From NCBI GenBank assembly GCA_034111105.1, contig JAWUXY010000128.1, forward strand, positions 1 to 16,088: a stretch of DNA of 16,088 nucleotides, written 5' to 3'. This stretch comes from Bermanella sp034111105. GTDB taxonomy: Bacteria; Pseudomonadota; Gammaproteobacteria; Pseudomonadales; Oceanobacteraceae. Positions 1 through 6,814 of the stretch are shown piece by piece (positions within the stretch are counted from its first letter, which is position 1; every line of letters begins with the position of its first letter). The position numbers and the translations under genes are program-made. Under the pieces are notes generated by a model. That model worked only from the letters and a program-made list of their open reading frames with translations. It searched no databases and was not told the DNA's origin.

Positions 1-1
1 T

Positions 2-40
2 CGATTCAAATAAATAATCGCGCGCGAGCGCCCTCCCACA
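2..40 (-). repeat. REP-like palindromic element, copy 1
   Basis: Read on the minus strand, the core begins TGTGGGAGGGCGCTCGCGCG and ends in CGATT. This is the pattern of Pseudomonas-type REP elements (TGTGGGAG, then a small GC hairpin, then CGCGA). The hairpin is GCGC/GCGC at 22-25 and 28-31. A second element at 15571-15595 matches 20 of 25 positions in the same register and preserves the stem through a compensatory change. A flanking CGATT (2-6) can also pair with AATCG (16-20). Assignment as REP rests on pattern resemblance; no RAYT transposase gene is in the window. Confidence 0.6.
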
Positions 41-185
41 TTTTATCTCGCTAGTTGCACAATGGGCTGCGCGTATAACTTAATTCTATTACACCTGAGC
101 TGTAATAGCGCAGATGAGAGAGGGCAAAATTAACGCCGCAACACAGTTTATAAATACTAAATGAGTATGCATAATTAATTTTTAA

Positions 186-208
186 CGCACTATCATCAAG
201 TTAGTGCG
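186..208 (-). terminator. Possible prfB terminator hairpin
   Basis: CGCACTA (186-192) and TAGTGCG (202-208) form a perfect 7-bp stem with a 9-nt loop immediately past the prfB stop codon. On the minus strand the stem is followed by TTAAAAATT rather than a clean T-run, so it is a weak candidate for intrinsic termination and may only stabilise the mRNA 3' end. Confidence 0.35.
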
Positions 209-209
209 C

Positions 210-1305
210 TCAGAGGCCTGCTTTAAGCGAGGCTTCCATAAACGGATCAAGCGCCCCGTCCAATACAACCTGCGTATTACGATTTTCGACGCCGGTGCGT
301 AAATCTTTGATACGTGAATCGTCCAACACATATGAACGAATCTGAGAGCCCCAACCAATATCACTTTTTGTATCTTCAAGTGCTTGGCTTTCTGCATTAC
401 GAATACTTAACTCGCGCTCATACAGTTTTGCTTTCAACTGCTTCATGGCTTGGTCTTTGTTTTTGTGCTGGCTGCGCTGGTTCTGACACTGAGTAACTGT
501 GTTGGTCGGTACGTGAGTAATACGTACGGCAGATTCAGTGGTGTTAACGTGCTGACCACCGGCACCCGATGCACGGTATACATCGATCTTTAAATCCGCA
601 GGGTTGATGTCGATCACAATGTTGTCATCAATTTCAGGGGATACAAACACTGACGCAAACGAGGTATGACGACGGCCACTTGAATCAAATGGAGACTTAC
701 GCACTAAACGGTGTACGCCTGTTTCAGTACGTAACCAGCCAAATGCGTACTCGCCTTCAAAGCGAATAGTCGCGCCTTTTATACCAGCAACATCGCCAGC
801 GGTGGCTTCCATCAACTCGACTTTAAAGCCTTTAGCCTCACCCCAGCGTAAGTACATTCGCAGAATCATTTCAGCCCAATCTTGGGCCTCAGTGCCACCA
901 GAACCAGACTGTATATCTAAGTAGGCACTGCTTGGGTCCATTTCACCGGAAAACATCCGACGAAACTCAAGCTTTTCGAGTAATGCCTGTAAGCTTTCAA
1001 GCTCTGACTCTACCTCTGTAACACTGTCGGCATCGTCTTCTTCGACCGACATTTCGAGCAATTCTTGGCAATCGTTTAGACCTGAATCCATACCGTCTAT
1101 GGTTTTGACAACAGCTTCAAGACTAGAGCGCTCACGGCCTAGCTCTTGTGCTTTTTCAGGGTCATTCCAGATTTCAGACTGACCGAGTTCTAGTTCAACT
1201 TCTTGTAGGCGCTCGGCCTTTGTATCGTAGTCAAAGATACCCCCTAAGCATGTCTGTACGTGCTTTGAGGTCTTTAATCTGATTGATGATTGGTTGAACT
1301 TCCAA
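210..1305 (-). CDS. prfB: Peptide chain release factor 2 (RF2), programmed +1 frameshift
   Basis: RF2 recognises UGA and UAA in the ribosomal A site and triggers release of the finished protein. The gene is in two frames. A 24-codon segment starts at TTG 1305 (AGGAG five bases upstream) and ends at an in-frame TGA (1233-1231). Reading resumes in the +1 frame at GAC (1232) and runs to the TGA at 212-210, giving about 364 residues against 365 in E. coli. The first segment, starting MEVQPIINQIKDLKAR, aligns with the E. coli N-terminus. In full-length numbering the SPF anticodon motif is at about 204-206 and the catalytic GGQ at 249-251. The residue matching E. coli position 246 is Ala, the form associated with higher activity than the K-12 Thr. 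No lysS follows in the window. Confidence 0.96.
1231..1245 (-). promoter_or_regulatory. prfB: RF2 autoregulatory +1 frameshift site
   Basis: On the minus strand the sequence reads AGGGGG-TAT-CTT-TGA-C, the same as the E. coli site. The AGGGGG (1245-1240) acts as an internal Shine-Dalgarno three bases before the slippery CTT (1236-1234), and the TGA is at 1233-1231. In the known mechanism, low RF2 makes the ribosome pause at UGA and slip forward one base, so RF2 controls its own synthesis. Confidence 0.96.
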
Positions 1306-1433
1306 GGAAACTCCTAGGGGCTAGGCCATAATAAAAAATAGGGCCGGATTTTAACCAAAATAACGCATTAAAAATAGATCAAACAGAAAAGAAAGTCGCT
1401 TCAATTGTATGTAAAAAGCAATAAAGACGGGGG

Positions 1434-1829
1434 TTACAGCGCCTTCATCCACCAACAATCCAATCCATCCAGCAGCATATGAATTAACAAACCAATGCCG
1501 ACCCAGCCCACGACACTCTCAACGGGCTTAACCTTTTGTTTTAAACCCCTTTTAATCCATGGCCATGCGGCCATAAGTGCATAAACAGCAATGGGTGCTA
1601 ATTGATGCAAAGGATGAAATAAAATACTGCAACGATTGGGCGCATAAATAGGCGCTGCCAACAAATGATCAACATCCACTGCCATGGTGGCAATCATGAT
1701 CATCAGCACGGCTTTCCACCGATGAGAAGGCGCACACCAATAGGCAACCACTAAAGGCACCAAGGCATGTAAAAACAAGTGAATTATCGCGCGCTGCTGA
1801 TCGATAAAGCTTAAAACAGGTTCAAGCAT
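1434..1829 (-). CDS. Small DUF6122-like integral membrane protein
   Basis: A 131-residue protein with about four hydrophobic segments (roughly residues 14-32, 38-57, 77-95 and 105-120). Conserved-looking polar motifs lie between or within them: a His in IHLFLHALVP, VDVDHLLA (about 51-58), FHPLH (71-75) and IHMLLDGLDC near the C-terminus. This His/Asp pattern resembles DUF6122 and, more distantly, the membrane-bound YdjM/DUF457 group of predicted metal-dependent hydrolases. The function is unknown. The ATG lies one base after the ppiC stop (TAA-T-ATG), which suggests translational coupling. It has only a weak ribosome binding site of its own. The family call comes from memory of motifs, not a search. 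Confidence 0.75.
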   Translation of the reverse strand: MLEPVLSFIDQQRAIIHLFLHALVPLVVAYWCAPSHRWKAVLMIMIATMAVDVDHLLAAPIYAPNRCSILFHPLHQLAPIAVYALMAAWPWIKRGLKQKVKPVESVVGWVGIGLLIHMLLDGLDCWWMKAL

Positions 1830-1830
1830 A

Positions 1831-2109
1831 TTAACTACGGTAAAGGGTTTTAATTAGGTGATAACCAAACTGGGTCTTAATCGGCCCATGTACTTTCAGT
1901 ATTGGTCGTTTAAACACCACCTCATCAAAGGCTTTTACCATGTCACCTTTTTGAAACTCACCTAGATTACCGCCGTTTTTCTTACTCGGGCAGGTACTAA
2001 ATTTCTTGGCAAGCGCCCCAAAGTCTTCACCTTTGGCAATACGCTCTTTTAACGTTTCAGCTAAGGCTTTATCTTTTACTAAAATATGACACGCACTGGC
2101 TACTGGCAT
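1831..2109 (-). CDS. ppiC: Parvulin-type peptidyl-prolyl cis-trans isomerase C
   Basis: A 92-residue single-domain parvulin that catalyses cis-trans isomerisation of prolyl bonds. It has no signal peptide, so it should be cytoplasmic like E. coli PpiC (93 residues). Family landmarks are present in order: AxHILVK-type start (SACHILVK, 6-13), the DFGALAKKFSTCPS segment, GGNLGEF (46-52), the FDEVVF segment, and the C-terminal TQFGYHLIK. The ATG at 2109 is preceded by a good GGAGG at suitable spacing. The downstream membrane protein gene starts one base after its stop, so the two are probably co-transcribed. yaeQ diverges from it across a 100-bp gap. Confidence 0.95.
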   Translation of the reverse strand: MPVASACHILVKDKALAETLKERIAKGEDFGALAKKFSTCPSKKNGGNLGEFQKGDMVKAFDEVVFKRPILKVHGPIKTQFGYHLIKTLYRS

Positions 2110-2154
2110 ACTGCCTCCAAATCAAACTAAATCAGAATTAGCGGCATTTTACCG

Positions 2155-2160
2155 TATAAT
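2155..2160 (+). promoter_or_regulatory. Candidate -10 element for yaeQ
   Basis: A perfect TATAAT lies 49 bases before the yaeQ start. The hexamer 17 bases upstream (TCAGAA) is a poor -35, so this is a plausible but unproven sigma-70 promoter. Confidence 0.4.
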
Positions 2161-2209
2161 CGACCAATTGATGATTAACATTTGTAACCGTTTAGCAATT
2201 AGGTGAACT

Positions 2210-2752
2210 ATGGCATTAACCGCAAGTATCTTTAAAGTACAACTACACATCAGTGACATGGATCGCCATTACTACCAGAGCCATTCATTAACGTTAGCCC
2301 AACACCCAAGCGAAAACGATTTACGCATGATGGTGCGCCTAATGGCATTTGCCTTAAACGCACACGAAGAGCTGAGTTTCACTAAGGGCTTAAGCAACCA
2401 AGAAGAACCTGACCTGTGGCATAAAACATTAAGCGATGAAATTGAGCTTTGGGTTGAATTAGGGCAATTAGAAGAAAAGCGCTTACGCCAAGCCTGTGGC
2501 AAAGCAAAAAAAGTGATTATTTACACTTACAGCGACAAACAAGCTGGCCCTTGGGTCACACAAATGCAGCCTCACTTTGCACGCCAAAAAGCGTTGTCGG
2601 TATTTCACATCAACAGCGAAGCCAGTGAACAACTTGCTAAACTTGTGAGCAAAAACATGGATATTCAGGTCAGTATTCAAGACGGTGAAGTGTTTGTAAG
2701 CAGTGAGCAAGGGGAAATTAATTTTACGCCAGAAAAACGTTTTCCTATTTAA
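2210..2752 (+). CDS. yaeQ: YaeQ family protein
   Basis: A 180-residue protein matching E. coli YaeQ over its whole length. Shared landmarks are the MALTASIFK start, DMDRHYY, the SLTLAQHPSEND...MMVRLMAFAL segment (about 26-49), LSFTKGLS, the EIELWVELGQ segment and IQDGEVFVS near the C-terminus. Known YaeQ structures have a PD-(D/E)XK nuclease-like fold, but no nuclease activity is established. The biological role is unclear; early links to haemolysin regulation (as a suppressor of RfaH) were not general. ATG 2210 follows AGGTG at normal spacing. It is a single-gene unit, divergent from ppiC and followed by a hairpin at 2776-2805. Confidence 0.95.
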   Translation: MALTASIFKVQLHISDMDRHYYQSHSLTLAQHPSENDLRMMVRLMAFALNAHEELSFTKGLSNQEEPDLWHKTLSDEIELWVELGQLEEKRLRQACGKAKKVIIYTYSDKQAGPWVTQMQPHFARQKALSVFHINSEASEQLAKLVSKNMDIQVSIQDGEVFVSSEQGEINFTPEKRFPI

Positions 2753-2775
2753 TCACTCGTAACAAAGACTGTCTT

Positions 2776-2805
2776 GCAACAGGGTGTACATAAACACCCT
2801 GCTGC
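2776..2805. terminator. Hairpin between convergent yaeQ and tautomerase genes
   Basis: CAGGGTGT (2780-2787) and ACACCCTG (2794-2801) form an 8-bp stem with a 6-nt loop. Three more pairs (2776-2778 with 2803-2805) extend it past one mismatch. The position between convergent genes fits a bidirectional terminator, but neither side has a clear T-run. Confidence 0.45.
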
Positions 2806-2823
2806 AATCTTAAACAAAAACCA

Positions 2824-3045
2824 TTATTCCTTTAGTTGCTTTGTTGCAGCCTGCTTGCGAATATCATCAACCAGTTCATAACCAATCCCCCAGTTATCCA
2901 ATTTCACCTCATCAATCACCACAAACGTTGTCGCAGGGTTTTTATTTAACACATCAACCAATAACTGAGTTACTCCAGTGACTAACTGTGCCTTTTGGTC
3001 ACGGGTGACGTCTTCATCGGTAATTTTAATATTGACATATGGCAT
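2824..3045 (-). CDS. 4-oxalocrotonate tautomerase-like small protein
   Basis: A 73-residue protein starting MPYVNIKIT, so that Met removal would expose the N-terminal Pro that is the catalytic base in the 4-OT superfamily. The NWGIGYEL segment (about 51-58) matches the conserved FGIGGE-type motif. Aligned by eye with Pseudomonas 4-OT, the substrate-binding Arg11 and Arg39 are not conserved (Asp or Val, and Phe, are found there). It is therefore probably not a true 4-oxalocrotonate tautomerase, and its substrate is unknown. It has about ten extra C-terminal residues. ATG 3045 follows AAGGAA. It is the last gene of the presumed four-gene operon, 58 bases after the oxidoreductase gene. Confidence 0.88.
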   Translation of the reverse strand: MPYVNIKITDEDVTRDQKAQLVTGVTQLLVDVLNKNPATTFVVIDEVKLDNWGIGYELVDDIRKQAATKQLKE

Positions 3046-3103
3046 TGTATTTTCCTTTATGTACAGTGAGTTAGATTTTCTTAATTAATATTAACGGCTT
3101 AAG

Positions 3104-3769
3104 TTATAGGCCTGATACTTTCTTACGTTCAGGAAGACTAAATCTCATTAACACCTCTTCAAAAAAGTCAGGCGAATTTGAGCCCGAAACTATGTACTCA
3201 TCATTAATCAAAAAAGCAGGTATAGACGTAACGTTTAATGTTGCGACTCTTTGCTGTTTTTTGCTTATCTCTTTTAATAAAACAGGGTCAGTTAACGATT
3301 GCAGGGCATCGCTGCGATTAAGGCCAAGTTGCTCAACAAGATCCAACAACACAACCTCATTACTTAAATTGCTACCTTTGGTAAAATAGGCATCAATCAT
3401 GAGCTCATTAAGTGCTCGGTGTTGACCAAATTTTTCAGCCCAGTGAATCAAACAATGTCCTTTAAACGTATTGTAATAATGAGTACGTTTAGAAAAGTCA
3501 TAAGATACGCCAGCCGCCGTACCCGTTCTGATTAAACTGGTCTGATATTTTTTTAATTGATCAGCATCCCAGCCCATACGCTCTTTAAAATAATCAGCAA
3601 TCAGCTCACCTTCTGGCGGCATTTCCGGATTAAGCTGAAAGGGCAGAAATTGAATATCAGCCGTTACGTCATCCTCTATTCGCTCTAACGCAACCTTTAA
3701 ATGGTTATAGCCAATCGGGCACCAAGAGCATACAAGGTCATGAATCATTTCTATTTTGATTGTTTTCAT
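3104..3769 (-). CDS. DsbA-family (FrnE-like) thiol oxidoreductase
   Basis: A 221-residue protein with the DSBA-like thioredoxin fold. A beta strand leads into the active-site motif C14-S-W-C17 followed by PIG, comparable with the CPWCxIG of FrnE-type proteins. The FLPFQLNPEMPPEG segment (41-54) and the cis-proline region TSIPAFLIND (181-190, Pro184) are also typical. There is no signal peptide, so it should act in the cytoplasm, unlike periplasmic DsbA. FrnE relatives are linked to oxidative stress and disulfide chemistry; 2-hydroxychromene-2-carboxylate isomerases share the fold. The start overlaps the end of the NTF2-like gene by 32 bases, so the two are very likely translated from one mRNA. 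Substrate unknown. Confidence 0.9.
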   Translation of the reverse strand: MKTIKIEMIHDLVCSWCPIGYNHLKVALERIEDDVTADIQFLPFQLNPEMPPEGELIADYFKERMGWDADQLKKYQTSLIRTGTAAGVSYDFSKRTHYYNTFKGHCLIHWAEKFGQHRALNELMIDAYFTKGSNLSNEVVLLDLVEQLGLNRSDALQSLTDPVLLKEISKKQQRVATLNVTSIPAFLINDEYIVSGSNSPDFFEEVLMRFSLPERKKVSGL

Positions 3770-4163
3770 TATTTACTCCTGTGCTATTGAGCAAATTACT
3801 TTCAGCCGACATATCGGTATACATTTTATTAACAATCAGCCATCGTTGGTTTTCTTTTAGCAGCCCTAAAAAATCCACATAAGAATAATCAAACAAAGGG
3901 CATTCCACCTTTACCATGGCTTGATCGTGTAATATTTCTATCGACAATACTTTAAAACCATATGCGTACCCTTGTTGAGCCGGCACGGGTCGGGCGCCAA
4001 CCGCATTTAACCATTCTGTTTTAGTTCGCCTAACGCCTGGCGCTTTCAACACAACATCATCATGAAAAATAGCATTCAATTTTTTAACATCCGCAAAATG
4101 CAAACCGTCAAAATAATCTTGAATGACCGTTAAAACACCTTCAAATTCCTGCTGCATATTCAT
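3738..4163 (-). CDS. NTF2-like (putative lumazine-binding) protein
   Basis: A 141-residue single-domain protein of the NTF2/SnoaL-like cone fold. The pattern YFDGLHFADVKKLNAIFHDD (17-36), then WLNAV and RPVPAQQG, and DFLGLLKENQRWLIVNKMYT near the C-terminus, resembles the putative lumazine-binding (Lumazine_bd_2) branch. No catalytic activity can be assigned. About 22 C-terminal residues after MYTD are polar and Asn-rich and overlap the next gene. A GGAG lies only two bases before ATG 4163. The in-frame ATG at 4157 (Met3) has better spacing, about seven bases, and may be the real start. It sits 32 bases after the GST gene. Confidence 0.82.
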   Translation of the reverse strand: MNMQQEFEGVLTVIQDYFDGLHFADVKKLNAIFHDDVVLKAPGVRRTKTEWLNAVGARPVPAQQGYAYGFKVLSIEILHDQAMVKVECPLFDYSYVDFLGLLKENQRWLIVNKMYTDMSAESNLLNSTGVNNENNQNRNDS

Positions 4164-4195
4164 ACTCCATACATGCGTATGTTAAGAGAGTTTAA

Positions 4196-4801
4196 TCAAG
4201 CCGCTTGCGCAGCTTCTGCATCAAGAGAAGCGTTTAAACTTGGCAATGACAAAATAGCATCAAGCATAGATCGTGTGCGCGGCCCTATCTCAATTGCTAC
4301 AGGAAAATGCTCACCCCAGCGGGAATAAACAGCCAACATAATGTCAGCGGCTGAATAATGCGCGCCACCTAAAAATGACTGTTCGATTAAACGACCTTCG
4401 ACCACTTGCCATAATTCGTTAATCCACTCTTGTGCCGCTTGAAACGCTTCTTGTTTGCCCGTGTCACTCGTCATACTGTGTGCAATAAAAAACAAACGAC
4501 TATAGGCTGGGTGCATAGTGGCATTGGCAAACATAATGTTTTGTATTGCCTGAATTTGACCCACCTCATCTTTGGGGAATAATGGGTTTGGGTGCTGCTT
4601 TAAAATATGCAGCATCACCGCAGCGCCTTCTTTAATGATTTGCTTACCATCATCAATGACAGGGACCGTGCCAACTGGGTTAATGGATTTGAAATCATGA
4701 TGATCATTTTTATTCACCAGGCGTACATTCTGACCTAACTCGCGCAATACTGTTTGCGTGGCCAATGAACATGCCTGTGGTACGTAATAGAGGGTATACA
4801 T
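4196..4801 (-). CDS. Beta-class-like glutathione S-transferase
   Basis: A 201-residue cytosolic GST. The N-terminal thioredoxin-like domain has YYVPQACSLATQTVLRELG (5-23), with Cys11 matching the active-site Cys10 of E. coli GstA. NPVGTVPVI (41-49) carries the cis-Pro47, and KEGAAVMLHIL (58-67) gives the glutathione-binding Glu-Gly pair also found in GstA. The C-terminal helical domain includes FLGGAHYSAADIMLAV with the N-capping motif. Such enzymes conjugate glutathione to electrophiles or reduce mixed disulfides; the substrate here cannot be told. ATG 4801 has a strong AGGAG site. It is the first gene of the presumed operon and is divergent from lysR, which likely controls it. Confidence 0.92.
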   Translation of the reverse strand: MYTLYYVPQACSLATQTVLRELGQNVRLVNKNDHHDFKSINPVGTVPVIDDGKQIIKEGAAVMLHILKQHPNPLFPKDEVGQIQAIQNIMFANATMHPAYSRLFFIAHSMTSDTGKQEAFQAAQEWINELWQVVEGRLIEQSFLGGAHYSAADIMLAVYSRWGEHFPVAIEIGPRTRSMLDAILSLPSLNASLDAEAAQAA

Positions 4802-4924
4802 GTTGTGCTCCTAATCTTGAGTCTGCCCGTTAAGTAAGCTAACTGAGTAAGATCAGTTTAAGCGCTGCCCTTTCAATGAAAAATAGCTACAATGAGAACC
4901 AAATGTTCTTAATTTGGAAACAGT
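4802..4924. promoter_or_regulatory. gst/lysR divergent control region with inverted repeats
   Basis: The 123-bp gap holds three perfect inverted repeats: AACTGA-n6-TCAGTT (4841-4858), TTTCA-n1-TGAAA (4871-4881) and AGAAC-n5-GTTCT (4895-4909). LysR-type regulators usually bind dyads of this sort between themselves and a divergent target. Which one is the recognition site cannot be decided from one sequence; the 4895-4909 repeat lies nearest the lysR start and would suit autorepression. No clear -35/-10 pair was assigned. Confidence 0.5.
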
Positions 4925-5809
4925 ATGGATAAACTAAGAGCGATCAGACTTTTTGTTAGATTGGCCGAGCTGGGCAGTTTTACTCAGGTGGCTAACGAAC
5001 AAAACAGCTCTAAGTCTATGGTGAGTAAAGAAATTACTCGTTTAGAAGAGTCTATTGGCGCACGCTTGCTGCATCGCTCTACGCGCCACTTACAACTCAC
5101 GCCAATTGGCGAGGGCTATTTACAGCATTGTCGCGAAATTTTAATTAAGCTCGACGATGCCGAGGCCTATGTACAAGACTTACAAGAAGCGCCCAAAGGC
5201 AAGCTCAGAATTAACGCCCCCATGGCGCTGGGCCTAACCGATCTTGCTGACATGTTTGCCGCGTTTATGATCAAGTTTCCAAACATTGAATTAGATATCA
5301 ACCTAGATGACGAGCCCATCGACTTAATCGAACAAGGTTTTGATCTTGGTTTTCGCGCGTCGAGTAAACCATTTGATACTAATTACATTGGCAGACCGCT
5401 TACTCGGTTTAGCTATAAGGTGTGTGCGTCCGAAGATTACTTAAAAAATCACCCAGCTATTACAACCCCACAAGATTTAACTCAACATAACTGTTTTATT
5501 TACCGATATTTTTTAGGCAAGGATGTTTGGCCACTGGATGGCCAAGTGCATATCTCAGGTAACTTAAAAGTAAACAGCACACTCTTTATGATGGCCGCCA
5601 TCAAGTCCGGTATCGGCATTGGCTTTATCCCTGACTTTGTATGCAAAGAGTTACTTGAAAAAAAGGAGGTCATCGAAATATTGCCTGACGCTAAGCGCCC
5701 AGATTTAACACTGTATGCTTTATATCCTGCACGACATCACTTACCGCCAGCGCTAAAGCATTGCATTGAATTTTTACAGAATTGGTTTGAACAAAGAGGT
5801 GGAATCTAA
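4925..5809 (+). CDS. LysR-family transcriptional regulator
   Basis: A 294-residue LysR-type regulator. The N-terminal winged helix-turn-helix is typical: LRAIRLFVRLAELGSFTQVA (about 4-23), then the recognition helix region SKSMVSKEITRLEESIGARLLHR and the wing TRHLQLTPIGEGYL. The substrate-binding domain begins near residue 90 (KGKLRINAPMALG). It belongs to the branch related to AaeR/DsdC-like regulators with the RINAP motif and the FIPDFVCKELLE segment, often next to GST or oxidoreductase genes. The inducer is unknown. It diverges from the GST gene and probably controls the four-gene operon. ATG 4925 is preceded by GGAAACAGT. A strong hairpin follows the stop. Confidence 0.95.
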   Translation: MDKLRAIRLFVRLAELGSFTQVANEQNSSKSMVSKEITRLEESIGARLLHRSTRHLQLTPIGEGYLQHCREILIKLDDAEAYVQDLQEAPKGKLRINAPMALGLTDLADMFAAFMIKFPNIELDINLDDEPIDLIEQGFDLGFRASSKPFDTNYIGRPLTRFSYKVCASEDYLKNHPAITTPQDLTQHNCFIYRYFLGKDVWPLDGQVHISGNLKVNSTLFMMAAIKSGIGIGFIPDFVCKELLEKKEVIEILPDAKRPDLTLYALYPARHHLPPALKHCIEFLQNWFEQRGGI

Positions 5810-5821
5810 CAAGGAAAATAA

Positions 5822-5859
5822 AAAAGCACTTAAGTAACCTGCTTGGCTTAAGTGCTTTT
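5822..5859. terminator. Bidirectional terminator between lysR and ispH
   Basis: AAAAGCACTTAAG (5822-5834) and CTTAAGTGCTTTT (5847-5859) form a perfect 13-bp stem with a 12-nt loop. The A-run on the left and T-run on the right let it work as an intrinsic terminator for lysR on the plus strand and for the ispH operon on the minus strand. Confidence 0.85.
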
Positions 5860-5868
5860 CATTAAGAA

Positions 5869-6813
5869 TTAAACCTCTTTTAGGCGTAATTCTTTAGGTA
5901 GGCTAAAGGTAATGTTTTCTTCACGCCCTTCAAGCTCGATGGGCAAGGTGCCACCAAGTTCTTGCACACGAGCAACCACTTGGCGAACCAATACTTCAGG
6001 TGCGGATGCGCCTGCGGTAATGCCGACTTTTTTGGAGTCAGTAAACCAGTCTGCTTGAATCTCATCAGCGTTATCAATTAAAAACGCCTTGGCGCCCATA
6101 CGCTCACCTAACTCACGTAATCGATTGGAGTTTGAACTGTTTGGGCTACCGACCACCAAGATTAAATCCGATTGTGTGGCTAAATCTTTTACGGCATCTT
6201 GGCGGTTTTGCGTGGCGTAACAAATATCATCCGTTTTAGGGCCCTGAATTTCAGGAAACTTAACGCGCAAAGCTTTAATCACTTTTGCGGTATCGTCCAT
6301 AGATAACGTAGTTTGACTCACATACGACAACGCGGTGGGATCACGTGGTGTCAGTGCAGTTACGTCAGCTTCATCTTCAACTAAATAAATTTCGCCGCCA
6401 GCACTGTGATCATACTGCCCCATGGTGCCTTCTACTTCTGGGTGGCCTTTGTGGCCAATCAAAATCACTTCGCTGCCTTTTTTAGCGTAGCGGGTGACTT
6501 CCATATGCACCTTGGTGACTAACGGGCAAGTGGCATCAAATACTTTTAAACCACGGCTTTTTGCTTCGTCTTGCACCACTTTTGATACGCCGTGAGCACT
6601 AAAGATAACAATGCAATCATCAGGCACTTCATGCAGCTCATCTACAAAAATAGCACCGCGATCACGCAGGTTATCGACCACAAATTTATTGTGTACAACT
6701 TCGTGGCGGACATAAATGGGCGGTTCAAATAAATCTAATGCACGGTTAACAATGTCGATAGCGCGATCAACACCAGCACAAAAACCGCGAGGATTGGCTA
6801 ACGTGATATCCAT
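5869..6813 (-). CDS. ispH: 4-hydroxy-3-methylbut-2-enyl diphosphate reductase
   Basis: IspH (LytB) is an iron-sulfur enzyme that makes IPP and DMAPP in the last step of the MEP isoprenoid pathway. Taking the ATG at 6813 gives 314 residues and a start, MDITLANPRGFCAG, that aligns residue for residue with E. coli MQILLANPRGFCAG. Cluster-binding cysteines then fall at 12 (GFCAGV), 96 (ATCPLV) and 198 (DICYATQNRQ). The conserved His41, His74 (SAHGV) and Glu126 (GHPEVEG) are also present. An upstream in-frame ATG at 6825 would add four residues and overlap fkpB. The chosen start gives a TAA-T-ATG junction with fkpB, suggesting coupled translation. It is the last gene of the ribF-ileS-lspA-fkpB-ispH run. 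Confidence 0.97.
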   Translation of the reverse strand: MDITLANPRGFCAGVDRAIDIVNRALDLFEPPIYVRHEVVHNKFVVDNLRDRGAIFVDELHEVPDDCIVIFSAHGVSKVVQDEAKSRGLKVFDATCPLVTKVHMEVTRYAKKGSEVILIGHKGHPEVEGTMGQYDHSAGGEIYLVEDEADVTALTPRDPTALSYVSQTTLSMDDTAKVIKALRVKFPEIQGPKTDDICYATQNRQDAVKDLATQSDLILVVGSPNSSNSNRLRELGERMGAKAFLIDNADEIQADWFTDSKKVGITAGASAPEVLVRQVVARVQELGGTLPIELEGREENITFSLPKELRLKEV

Positions 6814-6814
6814 A

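Larger units (their letters stand above)
1..209. other. Non-coding region downstream of prfB
   Basis: No convincing coding sequence is visible here. The stretch holds a REP-like palindrome (16-40), AT-rich sequence, and a short hairpin (186-208) just past the prfB stop. In many gammaproteobacteria lysS follows prfB, but nothing resembling it begins within this interval. Confidence 0.6.

Noticed and set aside
314..496. Plus-strand open frame of 60 codons
   Set aside because: It lies wholly antisense within prfB and shows no family resemblance.
210..1305. prfB as a pseudogene because of the in-frame TGA at 1233-1231
   Set aside because: The TGA lies in the exact RF2 autoregulatory frameshift context and both halves align with full-length RF2.
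2824..5809. The LysR/GST block as a horizontally acquired island
   Set aside because: No integrase, tRNA, flanking direct repeat or obvious base-composition break is visible; codon use looks like that of the neighbours by eye.
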